The position numbers and the translations under genes are program-made. Shown here one piece after another: positions 49,019 through 57,886 of a DNA stretch of 64,000 nt. Position 1 is the stretch's first letter. Each line of letters begins with the position of its first letter. Below the pieces are notes generated by a model that ran no database searches, had not been told where the DNA came from, and saw nothing but the letters and a program-made list of their open reading frames with translations. This stretch comes from Roseivirga sp. 4D4. GTDB taxonomy: Bacteria; Bacteroidota; Bacteroidia; Cytophagales; Cyclobacteriaceae. The stretch lies in contig NZ_MDGP01000001.1 in NCBI RefSeq assembly GCF_001747095.1, forward strand, positions 2,029,001 through 2,093,000, read 5' to 3'.

Positions 49019-50919
49019 ATCAGACCACATCGGAAGTCCAGCATTTTGTAATTGATTTTGACAGTACATTCACCAAGGTTGAGGCCCTAGATATTCTTGG
49101 TGAAATCTCATTAGAAAACCATCCAGAAAAAGACAAACGCCTTCAGTTGATCAAAGATGTGACTGACAAGGGCATGGCTGGGGAAATGTCTCTAAGAGAA
49201 TCCCTAGAATCAAGGATCAATATTCTTGATGCACACCAGTCTCACTTGGATGAATTAGTTAGGCGCTTGAGCAAATTGGTGTCAAAGTCGATTTCAAGAA
49301 ATCAGACGTTTTTTGAGCACAATGCCGCCAATACCTTCATTGTTTCTAATGGATTCAAGGAATTTATCGTACCCGTGGTAACGCAACTCGGTATACGCCC
49401 TGAACATGTCTTTGCCAATGACTTCATCTTCGATGACAACGGTGCAATCATTGATTTTAATAGGGAAAATGTACTGTCCTCCAATGGAGGGAAAGTGAAA
49501 CAAATAGAGCAGCTAAGCCTTAAGGGAAACGTCCATATGATTGGTGATGGTTACACCGATTATGAGGTAAGGAAAGCTGGTGCCGCCAATACTTTCTATG
49601 CCTATACAGAAAATATCGAACGGGACAGTGTGAAGGCGCATGCTGATCATATAGCCCCTAGTTTTGACGAAATACTATTCCATAATAATATGAGTGGAGC
49701 TTTATCATACCCAAAGAATCGAATCAAGATGCTCTTATTGGAGAGCGTTCACCCCAAAGCCTTAGCCAAACTAAAAGAGGATGGGTTTTCAGTGGAAAGC
49801 TATCCAGCGGGATTAGATGAGGATGAACTATCGGAAAAGATAAAGGGTATTCGAGTGCTCGGTATTAGATCGAAGACCCAAGTCACAGCAAAAGTCCTTG
49901 ATCATGCCGATAAACTCATGGCAATTGGTGCCTTCTGCATTGGCACCAACCAAATTGACTTAGAGGCCGCATTAAATAAAGGTGTGGCAGTTTTTAACGC
50001 TCCATACAGTAATACTAGATCTGTCGTAGAACTTGCCATAGCGGAGATCATTATGCTAATGCGTGGCATCCCTGACAAGAGCAAGGATATGCATCAGGGC
50101 AAATGGTCTAAAACCGCCAATAGCAGTTATGAAATCCGAGGTAAGAAGCTTGGCATCATTGGTTATGGCAACATAGGTGCACAGCTTTCAGTACTGGCAG
50201 AGAACCTCGGGATGAATGTTTTCTACTATGACATTGAAGAACGTTTGGCACTGGGGAATGCTACAAAGTGTAACTCCCTTCAGGAACTTCTTGAACTGGC
50301 TGATGTAGTTTCCCTACATGTCGATGGAAGACCTGAAAACAAGAACATTTTCAGAAAAGAGCATTTCGAAATGATGAAAGATGGAGCCGTCTTTCTAAAC
50401 CTTGCTAGAGGACCTGTGGTGGATATCCCTGCCCTTAAGGAAGCTGTCTCAAGTGGGAAAGTTAGAGGAACTGGTGTAGACGTATTCCCTGAGGAACCAA
50501 AGAGTAATAATGATCCGTTTAATTCTGAGTTAATTGGATTACCGAACACAATTTTAACACCACACATCGGTGGCAGTACTCAAGAAGCCCAAGAGAACAT
50601 TGGTGACTTTGTTCCAGGCAAAATCATGGATTACATTAACACTGGCAACACTGCGCTTAGTGTTAACTTCCCTAATCTCACCCTGCCTCCTCTCGAAAAT
50701 GCGCATAGACTCATTCACATTCATGAGAATAAACCAGGTGTATTGGCGGAGATTAATAATGTTTTGGCCGCACATGAAGCCAACATTGTGGGGCAATACC
50801 TGAAAACCAATGAGTCTATAGGCTATGTGATTACCGATATAGATAAGGAGTACGGCAAAGACCTGGCAAAAGCACTGAAGAAGATCGAACACACGATCAA
50901 ATTCAGAGTCTTATACTAA
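49015..50919 (+). CDS. serA: SerB-like phosphatase / D-3-phosphoglycerate dehydrogenase fusion
   Basis: 634 residues. Residues 1-220 form a HAD phosphoserine-phosphatase-like domain: FVIDFDSTFTKVEALDIL and HMIGDGYTDYEVRKAG. Residues ~235-550 form the dehydrogenase: GIRSKTQVTAKVL, GIIGYGNIGAQLSVLA (NAD), ARGPVVDIPALKEA, GVDVFPEEP and LTPHIGGSTQEAQ with the catalytic His. The last ~75 residues are an ACT domain (IHENKPGVLAEIN) for serine feedback. Thus the first and last steps of serine synthesis may be joined in one protein; the SerC-like enzyme that does the middle step is at 56701. A single frame covers it, so the fusion is real. Confidence 0.92.
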   Translation: MNQTTSEVQHFVIDFDSTFTKVEALDILGEISLENHPEKDKRLQLIKDVTDKGMAGEMSLRESLESRINILDAHQSHLDELVRRLSKLVSKSISRNQTFFEHNAANTFIVSNGFKEFIVPVVTQLGIRPEHVFANDFIFDDNGAIIDFNRENVLSSNGGKVKQIEQLSLKGNVHMIGDGYTDYEVRKAGAANTFYAYTENIERDSVKAHADHIAPSFDEILFHNNMSGALSYPKNRIKMLLLESVHPKALAKLKEDGFSVESYPAGLDEDELSEKIKGIRVLGIRSKTQVTAKVLDHADKLMAIGAFCIGTNQIDLEAALNKGVAVFNAPYSNTRSVVELAIAEIIMLMRGIPDKSKDMHQGKWSKTANSSYEIRGKKLGIIGYGNIGAQLSVLAENLGMNVFYYDIEERLALGNATKCNSLQELLELADVVSLHVDGRPENKNIFRKEHFEMMKDGAVFLNLARGPVVDIPALKEAVSSGKVRGTGVDVFPEEPKSNNDPFNSELIGLPNTILTPHIGGSTQEAQENIGDFVPGKIMDYINTGNTALSVNFPNLTLPPLENAHRLIHIHENKPGVLAEINNVLAAHEANIVGQYLKTNESIGYVITDIDKEYGKDLAKALKKIEHTIKFRVLY

Positions 50920-50977
50920 GTCACCGTTAAAAGTCTATTCCTACTTATTGACATAGTTCCGGTTGCGATCCAGTTAG

Positions 50978-51002
50978 AATTATGCTAGTTTTTAGCATAA
51001 TT
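50978..51002. promoter_or_regulatory. Perfect 10-bp inverted repeat upstream of the amidohydrolase gene
   Basis: AATTATGCTA and TAGCATAATT are separated by five bases (GTTTT). Lies between the serA fusion stop and the next gene, 13 bases before its start. There is no T-run after it on the plus strand, so it is not a typical terminator; operator or mRNA hairpin are alternatives. Confidence 0.45.
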
Positions 51003-51015
51003 GAAACCTTAGACT

Positions 51016-52743
51016 ATGAACAATAAATTCAAGCAACTTCTGTCTTTAGTTGCACTGGCAGCGCTTTTAGTTACCCAGGCCTGCTCTCCCAAAACTGGAC
51101 CCGATACCATATTCATAAATGGCGAGGTCTACACAGTAGACAACGACAATTCCAAAGTCCAAGCAGTGGCTGTGACTAATGGAATGATTGAGGCTGTTGG
51201 AACGACCGATGAGATCAGCAAGCTGGCTGGGTCAAATACAAAGATTGTAGACCTAGCAGGAATGACGATGACACCCGGCATCATTGAATCACATGCCCAT
51301 TTGATGGGAATTGGTTATAACAAGCTTGAGCTCGACTTAATGTATGTCAAAACATATGACGAGTTAGTAGAAAAAGTAGCTGAGGCTGTAGCCAAAGCTG
51401 AACCTGGTCAATGGATTACTGGACGCGGATGGCATCAGGATAAATGGATAGAAAAACCAGACGTAATGGAAAAAGGCTTCCAAACTCATGACAAGATGAG
51501 TGCTGTGAGTCCTGACAACCCAGTATATCTGCGCCATGCTAGTGGACATGCGACCTTCGCAAACGCCAAGGCTATGGAAATGGCCGGCATCAACCGTTTA
51601 AGCATTGAAAGCCTATCGGGCGAAGTTGAAGGTGGAGAAATTATTAAGGATAAGCTTGGCAACCCGACTGGTGTTTTCACCGAAAGGGCCTCCTCGATTG
51701 TTGGTAAGCTGGTACCACAAGAAACACCTGAGCGTGCCGATCAAGCCCTAGAAATGGCTATCCAAGAGCTATTAGAAAAAGGAATTACAAGTTTTCACGA
51801 TGCAGGATCAGGTCAGGCTTTCATTGACAGATTGCAAAGGTTCAAAGCAGAAGGAAAACTAAAGGTCCGTCAGTATGTAATGCTTACAGGTCGTCAACCC
51901 GAGTTGCTCGAAGAATGGTATGAAAAAGGACCAATGATTGACCCTGACCATATGGTTACTGTGCGCTCGATCAAACTCAACTGTGATGGTGCCTTAGGCC
52001 CTAGAGGTGCTTGGTTGTTAGAGGCGTATACTGATCGTCCTGACCATTATGGACACGAGACTCTACCCATGGAAACGGTAAATACTGTTTCAGAAAAGGC
52101 CTTGGCCACAGGTTTTCAGGTTTGTTCTCATGCTATTGGCGATAGAGCAAACCGTGAAATACTGGATCGATACGAAGCCTCATTTAAGAAGTACCCTAAC
52201 ATCAACCCAAAGGATGTAAGGTTTAGAATAGAGCATGCTCAACACTTGAATGTGGATGACATTCCTCGCTTTGGTCAAATGGGCGTGATTGCGGCTATGC
52301 AAGCCGTGCATATGAGTTCTGATAGACCTTGGGCAATTGACCGATTAGGAAAAGCCAGAATTGAAGAGGGTGCTTATGTATGGCAAAAGCTATTGCAATC
52401 AGGCGCTAAGATTATTAACGGAACCGATGCTCCAGTTGAACCAGTTGATCCCCTACCATCATTCTTTGCATCTGTAGCCCGAAAAACACTTCAGGGCTTT
52501 CCTGAAGGAGGCTTTGAGCCTGACCAATCTATGTCAAGAGACGAAGCCTTAAGATCATTTACAATTGATGCTGCTTTTGGTGAGTTTGAAGAAGATTTCA
52601 AAGGATCGATTGAAGTTGGTAAAGCTGCTGATTTTACTGTATTCGATAAGAACATTATGACTATTCCTGAAATGGAAATTCTGGACACAAAAGTGGCTAT
52701 GACTATTATCAATGGAGAAATCCTTTACGAAAAAGGAGAATAG
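51016..52743 (+). CDS. Lipoprotein amidohydrolase (YtcJ/Amidohydro_3-like)
   Basis: 575 residues with a lipoprotein signal and lipobox VTQAC (Cys23). The mature protein is a metal-dependent amidohydrolase: an N-terminal beta-sandwich (DTIFINGEVYTVD), IIESHAHLMGIGY in place of the HxH motif, the barrel with SHAIGDRANRE and RIEHAQHLNVDD, and NGTDAPVEPVDPLPSFFASV with the metal-binding Asp. The C-terminal composite part closes the sandwich (GKAADFTVFDKNIMTIP). YtcJ-like family; substrates include N-substituted formamides but are mostly unknown. Membrane-anchored periplasmic enzyme. It is followed by its own terminator. Confidence 0.92.
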   Translation: MNNKFKQLLSLVALAALLVTQACSPKTGPDTIFINGEVYTVDNDNSKVQAVAVTNGMIEAVGTTDEISKLAGSNTKIVDLAGMTMTPGIIESHAHLMGIGYNKLELDLMYVKTYDELVEKVAEAVAKAEPGQWITGRGWHQDKWIEKPDVMEKGFQTHDKMSAVSPDNPVYLRHASGHATFANAKAMEMAGINRLSIESLSGEVEGGEIIKDKLGNPTGVFTERASSIVGKLVPQETPERADQALEMAIQELLEKGITSFHDAGSGQAFIDRLQRFKAEGKLKVRQYVMLTGRQPELLEEWYEKGPMIDPDHMVTVRSIKLNCDGALGPRGAWLLEAYTDRPDHYGHETLPMETVNTVSEKALATGFQVCSHAIGDRANREILDRYEASFKKYPNINPKDVRFRIEHAQHLNVDDIPRFGQMGVIAAMQAVHMSSDRPWAIDRLGKARIEEGAYVWQKLLQSGAKIINGTDAPVEPVDPLPSFFASVARKTLQGFPEGGFEPDQSMSRDEALRSFTIDAAFGEFEEDFKGSIEVGKAADFTVFDKNIMTIPEMEILDTKVAMTIINGEILYEKGE

Positions 52744-52761
52744 TCACCATAAACTTCTGAT

Positions 52762-52794
52762 AAAAGCACGACCCTAAAGGTTCGTGCTTTTTTT
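52762..52794 (+). terminator. Rho-independent terminator after amidohydrolase gene
   Basis: AAAAGCACGA, a short inner CC/GG with loop, then TCGTGC followed by seven T. Ends the transcript that includes the amidohydrolase gene and separates it from the kinase/aminotransferase fusion gene. Confidence 0.9.
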
Positions 52795-52842
52795 ATCTCC
52801 TTTTTGTCAAGATCACTACGAGCTTTTTTAACTTCACCTTTG

Positions 52843-55098
52843 ATGACGCAAGACCTGTTCGATCACTATCGGCTAACGAACTGCTCACTTAAGACCATGG
52901 AAGGTTATATAAGTGAAAACTACTTGGTCTCATCAGATCAAGGGAAATATGTATTGAAAGTGTATGATTATTCTGCTCAAACCGAAGCAGAAATTATTGC
53001 TGAAACAGAGTTTGTTAATCGTCTGACCCACCTTACAGCCAATCAGGTTTCACGGCCGATAAAGAATCAGGATAATGAATTGCTAACACGAACAGCCGAT
53101 GATAAAATACTTAGGCTACTCTCGTTTGTAGAAGGCACCTTCTTAGCCGAAGCGCAACATACACCTGAGTTATTTCAGTCACTCGGCAGTTTTATGGCAG
53201 AGATAGATTTAAAACTGGCATCATTTAGAAATCCAGGCATAGAAAGCCGAAGGTTAGAATGGGATTTGCAAAACCTGTCGCTTATAAAATCGCTTATTGA
53301 GCACATCAAGGACCCTTCTCGGAGAAAGCTAGTAAAGCACTTTTTTATTCAATGGGATTTGAATGTGGCTCCTGTACGCCCACGACTCAGACAGTCGGTT
53401 ATTCATAACGATGGTAACGATTGGAATGTCCTAACCAAAGACAATCGGGTCACCGGGATAATTGACTTTGGTGACTCAGTCTATACTCAATTGATCAATG
53501 AGTTAGCAATTACCATCACCTATGCCATTTTCGACAAAGAAGACCCATTGACATGGGCAGTGTATACCACAAATGGGTATCACCAAAAATATCCTCTTGA
53601 GAGAAGGGAATTAGAAGTTCTATACTATCTGATTGCCGGGAGACTAATTACAAGTGTTTGCAAATCGGCACAAGAAAAAACAAAGCAACCTAATAGTGAC
53701 TATATCACCATAAGTGAAAAACCAGCCTGGGACTTGCTAGAAAAGTGGGTGAAAATCAACCCAATTAAGGCCAAAAACCAATTCCTTCGAGCGGCAGGGT
53801 TTGAGATTGATAAAGTCGAACCAATCGAAGAGGTGCTATCCAAACGAAAGCGCGTCACCGGATCGAACGTTTCCGTTAGTTACAAAACACCTATCTATAT
53901 GGAAAGTGCAGCTTTCCAATATATGTTCGACAGATACGGAAATACTTATCTAGATGCCTACAATAACATCCCTCATGTCGGACATCAACATCCTGTAGTA
54001 GTAGAAGCTGCTCAGCAACAGATTGGAAAATTAAATACCAATACTAGATATCTATATGATAGCCTCCAAGAATATGCAGAGCAGTTATTAGGGAAGTTCC
54101 CGGCTACATTATCCAAAGTATTCTTTGTTAACTCTGGTAGTGCCGCCAGCGATCTTGCCATTCGGCTTGCTCAGAACTTTACTCAAAAGCAGGCTATAGC
54201 TGTTATGGAACATGGCTACCATGGCAACACTCGACTTGGTATTGACATTAGCCATTACAAGTATGGAGGTTCTGGCGGTTCGGGCAAAGTCGATCAGATT
54301 ATTGAGGCTTCTATCCCTAATGTCTACCGAAGCAAGTTTGGAGAGGGAGAGAATACCGGTGTCCTATATGCCAAAGAATTCATCGAGAAATTGAAGTCAG
54401 CCAATGGTGATGTTGCCGCATTTATCTCCGAACCCATTGTAGGCTGTGGAGGACAGGTTCCTTTGGCACCAGACTACCTCAAAGAAATTTACCCTTATAT
54501 CAGAAGTCAAGGAGGCGTTTGCATCAGCGATGAAGTACAAACAGGATTTGGCCGTTTAGGAGATTATTTTTGGGGATATGATATGCAAGAAGTAATTCCT
54601 GACATCGTAGTCTTAGGCAAACCCATTGCCAATGGACATCCAATGGGTGCAGTGGTAACCACTAATGCCATTGCAGATGCATTTGATAATGGCATGGAGT
54701 TTTTCAGTTCTTTTGGTGGCAATCCGGTATCCTGTGAAATTGCAAAGGCAGTTTTGGACGTTATTGAGGAAGAGGGACTTCAAGAAAATGCCAGAATGGT
54801 AGGTAACTATCAAATGGAATGCCTTCGTCAGCTACAAAAGGAGTTCCCAATCATTGGTGACGTGCGTGGATCTGGTTTGTTCACTGGTATTGAGATTGTT
54901 CAGGAAGGCACTTTGGAACCGCACACGGCACTGGCTCAGCATATAAAAAACACATTCCGAGATAATCATATCCTCATCAGTACTGATGGCCCTTATGACT
55001 CGGTTATTAAGTCTAAACCTCCACTTTGTTTTTCCAAAAGCAATGTGGATGAGGTAATTGAAGTATTGAGGAATACTTTGAAGGGATGGAAAAAATAA
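52843..55098 (+). CDS. APH-type kinase fused to class III aminotransferase/phospholyase
   Basis: 751 residues. Residues 1-320 form an aminoglycoside-phosphotransferase-like kinase: GKYVLKVYDYS (ATP Lys), SVIHNDGNDWNVL (catalytic loop; Brenner-type HxDxxxxN) and GIIDFGDSVYT (metal Asp). Residues ~340-751 form a class III PLP enzyme: FVNSGSAASDLA, VMEHGYHGNT, ISDEVQTGFGR, and the PLP Lys in VLGKPIANGHPMGAV, a form resembling ethanolamine-phosphate and phosphohydroxylysine phospholyases. Such a fusion could phosphorylate a hydroxyl-amine and then eliminate phosphate and ammonia. I used the ATG at 52843; the open frame also has a TTG at 52804. Cytoplasmic. Confidence 0.9.
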   Translation: MTQDLFDHYRLTNCSLKTMEGYISENYLVSSDQGKYVLKVYDYSAQTEAEIIAETEFVNRLTHLTANQVSRPIKNQDNELLTRTADDKILRLLSFVEGTFLAEAQHTPELFQSLGSFMAEIDLKLASFRNPGIESRRLEWDLQNLSLIKSLIEHIKDPSRRKLVKHFFIQWDLNVAPVRPRLRQSVIHNDGNDWNVLTKDNRVTGIIDFGDSVYTQLINELAITITYAIFDKEDPLTWAVYTTNGYHQKYPLERRELEVLYYLIAGRLITSVCKSAQEKTKQPNSDYITISEKPAWDLLEKWVKINPIKAKNQFLRAAGFEIDKVEPIEEVLSKRKRVTGSNVSVSYKTPIYMESAAFQYMFDRYGNTYLDAYNNIPHVGHQHPVVVEAAQQQIGKLNTNTRYLYDSLQEYAEQLLGKFPATLSKVFFVNSGSAASDLAIRLAQNFTQKQAIAVMEHGYHGNTRLGIDISHYKYGGSGGSGKVDQIIEASIPNVYRSKFGEGENTGVLYAKEFIEKLKSANGDVAAFISEPIVGCGGQVPLAPDYLKEIYPYIRSQGGVCISDEVQTGFGRLGDYFWGYDMQEVIPDIVVLGKPIANGHPMGAVVTTNAIADAFDNGMEFFSSFGGNPVSCEIAKAVLDVIEEEGLQENARMVGNYQMECLRQLQKEFPIIGDVRGSGLFTGIEIVQEGTLEPHTALAQHIKNTFRDNHILISTDGPYDSVIKSKPPLCFSKSNVDEVIEVLRNTLKGWKK

Positions 55099-55125
55099 AG
55101 CCCCGATAAATCGGGGCTTTTATAT
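55097..55125 (+). terminator. Rho-independent terminator
   Basis: AAGCCCCGAT with loop AA and ATCGGGGCTT followed by T. The stem starts inside the stop codon of the fusion gene. The core CCCCGA/TCGGGG recurs in a second hairpin 130 bases on. Confidence 0.88.
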
Positions 55126-55514
55126 TATCCCACTTTAAGCCTAAAGGTCTTTCGAACCTCTATGTAAGACAAGATTTGGGCTATCCTTTAGACTCGCAAC
55201 AGTCCACTGTTATCCTTTTCCGAAGAACGAGGCCCCGACAAGTCGGGGTGAGGCCTTGTTTTGAGAGGGATTCACCCGGTATTTGAGTTATAATTGTAAA
55301 GTTCGAAAACTAGTCTAAGCTCAAATGGGAAGTCTTTGTCAAAACTGTTAATTACATACAAACATAACAGGTGTTTGGTTTCAAATAGTGCTTTTTATCA
55401 ATAAATAATGTTACATTTTTCGTGGTCGATGCGTCTCATCGAATAAATGCACAAATCGGTATTTGGCATATAATTTCTTAGCTTGCACGCTTAATTAGGA
55501 GATCAAAAGGCACA
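55126..55514. other. Intergenic region (389 bases) with a second strong hairpin
   Basis: No gene was found. It contains the palindrome CCCCGACAAGTCGGGG at 55233-55248, flanked by ACGAGG and CCTTGT arms that extend the stem. A small AACAGT-CC-ACTGTT palindrome lies around 55198-55211. The second half is AT-rich and precedes the MFS gene, so a promoter is expected there; I found no exact TTTG/TAnnTTTG pair. TAGCTTGC about 30 bases before the start codon is the nearest resemblance. Confidence 0.6.
55226..55260. terminator. Possible second (bidirectional) terminator hairpin
   Basis: A stem with ACGAGG / CCTTGT outer arms and a perfect CCCCGAC / GTCGGGG inner stem with a two-base loop, a short 3' bulge and TTTT after it. 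May back up the terminator at 55097 or block antisense transcription. Confidence 0.5.
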
Positions 55515-56708
55515 TTGAGTTTATCAACCGACAAAATTCTGACGCGAGATTACATCTTGCACTTCACCTCCTACTTCCTGATGGCTTCGGCCTTCTACTT
55601 CTTACTGCCTACGCTACCTACTTACGCTGAAGTAGCCCTAGGAGCTAAAAAGAATCAAATCGGATGGATCATCGGGGTTTATGCCGCATCAGCATTGGCC
55701 ATACGTCCATTCTGTGGGTACGTCCTTGATGCCTATGGCCGAAGAGCTGTTTACTTGATCGCGCTGATACTGTTTACAGTACTCATGTGGCTTTATCACT
55801 ACTCGTTTACCTTTTATATTCTATTGGTTATTCGTGTCTTTCATGGTTTCACTTGGGGAATTATTACCACAGGTGGGAGTACCATCGCTGCTGACCTTAT
55901 TCCAGAAAGCAGAAGAGCAGAAGGGATAGGGTATTTTGGCTTGGCAATGACTTTGGCAATAGCCCTGGCTCCATTCTCAGGTGATCAAATCATGGGGCAA
56001 AACAACTTCTTCAATCTGTTTACGATTTCATTTGCCTTCGCTGTAGCCGCTCTCCTACTAGCGTTCTTAATCAAGGTTCCGAATATCAAAACCGGTGAAA
56101 CCAAAATCGGTATTTCAAAGATGTTCGATAAGCGAGTCAATAGAATCGCCATAGTGATGTTTACTGGTGCATTCCCATATGCAGCCATCTTCTCATTCAT
56201 ACTCTTATACAGTGAGGAACTCAATATAGAACAAGGCTCTCTTTTCTTTATTTTTATGGCCGTTGGAGTTGCGCTCGCGAGAATTTTTGTGGGAAAAATC
56301 ATGGATAAGCGCGGTCCATCAATGCTCGTCTTTGCTGGTCTGGCGGTTACCGTTCTTGGACTTATCTGGTTTAGTTATGTAGATACGTTTTGGCAGTTCA
56401 TGGCTGTGGGTGTTTTAGTCGGCATCGGCAACGGTGTAATTATGCCTACGGTTCAGACCATGGCACTCAATATGGTACCTCTTGAACGCAGAGGAGCCGC
56501 CAACGCTACCTTTTTCTCCGCTGTCGACTTAGGCATCGCAGCCGGCTCAATATCATTAGGTTACATTGCTGAATATTATGGCTTAGCCAATATGTTTTTT
56601 GTCTCGGGAGTAATACTTTTGTTCCCGTTGATCTACTTTTTCCTATTTGTGAAAAAGCACTATGAAAGACACGTTGCTATACTTAAAGAAGCCGAGTTAA
56701 ATGCCTAA
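55515..56708 (+). CDS. MFS transporter (TTG start)
   Basis: 397 residues, 12 membrane helices in two six-helix halves. Seen: the cytoplasmic loop 2-3 region GYVLDAYGRRAVYLI, a variant of the MFS motif A (G-x3-D-x2-GRR), repeated in the second half as GKIMDKRGPSM. The substrate is unknown; the pattern resembles the drug/sugar-efflux (YfcJ/arabinose-efflux-like) groups. The only reasonable start is TTG at 55515, preceded by AAAGG; the next ATG lies within the first helix. It overlaps the SerC-like gene by 8 bases, hinting at co-transcription. Confidence 0.88.
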   Translation: MSLSTDKILTRDYILHFTSYFLMASAFYFLLPTLPTYAEVALGAKKNQIGWIIGVYAASALAIRPFCGYVLDAYGRRAVYLIALILFTVLMWLYHYSFTFYILLVIRVFHGFTWGIITTGGSTIAADLIPESRRAEGIGYFGLAMTLAIALAPFSGDQIMGQNNFFNLFTISFAFAVAALLLAFLIKVPNIKTGETKIGISKMFDKRVNRIAIVMFTGAFPYAAIFSFILLYSEELNIEQGSLFFIFMAVGVALARIFVGKIMDKRGPSMLVFAGLAVTVLGLIWFSYVDTFWQFMAVGVLVGIGNGVIMPTVQTMALNMVPLERRGAANATFFSAVDLGIAAGSISLGYIAEYYGLANMFFVSGVILLFPLIYFFLFVKKHYERHVAILKEAELNA

Positions 56709-57783
56709 GAAGATTTTTTTCACCCCTGGACCTTCAGCACTTTATTTCACAGTAGAAGAACATCTGAAGCAAGCTACCAGGGCTCAGGTGATGGAAATCA
56801 ATCATCGCAGTAAGCAAGCTGAGAGTTATTACAAAGAGGCTTCTGACAACTTGAAAGCCTTAATGGATATACCTGAGGACTATCAAGTTTTCTTTTTGAG
56901 TTCGGCTACTGAAATTTGGGAACGACAACTGCAAAACCTGGTCATTGAAAAATCATTTCACTATTGCCTTGGGGCATTCTCAAACAGGTTTTATGACTTC
57001 GCTGTAAAATGGGGTATTAATGCCGAAAAATCCGAATCACCTTTCGGTGAATTACCCAATACGGATCCAGAATTGATTCCAGACGATACTGAACTCATTA
57101 CCCTCGCGCTTAACGAAACCAGTACGGGCGTTTCATTCCCGCAGGAAGATATCTACAAAATTAGAGAAAGGCACCCTGAGGCATTGATTGCAGTCGATGG
57201 TGTCTCGGCCTTGCCGGTATTAGATTTAGACTTTAACAAGGTAGATAGCGTCTATTTCTCGGTGCAGAAGTGCTTTGGTTTGCCAGCAGGATTGGGTGTA
57301 TGGATTGTAAGCCCAAGGGCAATTCAAAAAGCTGAGAAAAAACTGGCCTTAGGTCATTCCATTGGAGCATATCAGGCACTGCCTAACTTGTTGAAAAATG
57401 GTCTGAAAAATCAAACCACTTTCACCGCAAACGTGCTCAACATATTCTTGTTGTCGCGAGTGACCTCAGATATGCTAGAAAAAGGGATAGATGTAATCAA
57501 ACGTGAGGCAAAATACAAGGCAGCGCTTTTAAATCATCTTGTCGAAAACCATCCAAAGCTCAATCATTTTGTAGCGGATCGAAAGCTAAGATCCAAAACG
57601 GTCACGGTTGCCAATACAATGGAAGGGTCTTCAGAAATCCTGGAGAAACTGGATCAAAAAGGATTTGTATTAGGCAATGGATACGGCAACTATAAGGGCA
57701 AACAGATCAGAATTGCCTCCTTTCCTACCCATTCAAAAGAACAAATGGAATTATTGGTTGACGTGATCAATGCGACAATCTAA
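56701..57783 (+). CDS. serC: Phosphoserine aminotransferase-like class V enzyme
   Basis: 360 residues. The N-terminus FFTPGPSALYF and EINHRSKQ are typical of SerC, the PLP Lys is in YFSVQKCFGLPAGLGV, and LNETSTGVSFP with AVDGVSALPVLDLDF line the cofactor site. This is the SerC form found in Bacteroidota rather than the E. coli type. Converts 3-phosphohydroxypyruvate to phosphoserine using glutamate. With the SerB-like/SerA fusion at 49015 it completes the serine pathway inside this window. Glyoxylate aminotransferase activity is a possible alternative. Confidence 0.85.
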   Translation: MPKKIFFTPGPSALYFTVEEHLKQATRAQVMEINHRSKQAESYYKEASDNLKALMDIPEDYQVFFLSSATEIWERQLQNLVIEKSFHYCLGAFSNRFYDFAVKWGINAEKSESPFGELPNTDPELIPDDTELITLALNETSTGVSFPQEDIYKIRERHPEALIAVDGVSALPVLDLDFNKVDSVYFSVQKCFGLPAGLGVWIVSPRAIQKAEKKLALGHSIGAYQALPNLLKNGLKNQTTFTANVLNIFLLSRVTSDMLEKGIDVIKREAKYKAALLNHLVENHPKLNHFVADRKLRSKTVTVANTMEGSSEILEKLDQKGFVLGNGYGNYKGKQIRIASFPTHSKEQMELLVDVINATI

Positions 57784-57859
57784 TTCGACAACTATTCTTA
57801 TTTAGAATACGATTTCATTATTTTCAAGAAACCAATAATTCGTCATGCGAAAGAAGTGT

Positions 57860-57867
57860 TAATTTTG
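57860..57867 (+). promoter_or_regulatory. Candidate -7 promoter element TAATTTTG
   Basis: Exact match to TAnnTTTG, 19 bases before the start of the universal stress protein gene. No clear -33 TTTG at ideal spacing (TTCG lies 17 bases upstream). Confidence 0.45.
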
Positions 57868-57886
57868 CAGAGAATTTTTTGAGCTT

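Noticed and set aside
52804-52842. TTG start of the kinase/phospholyase fusion
   Set aside because: The ATG at 52843 gives the natural kinase N-terminus and leaves the region for a promoter next to the upstream terminator.
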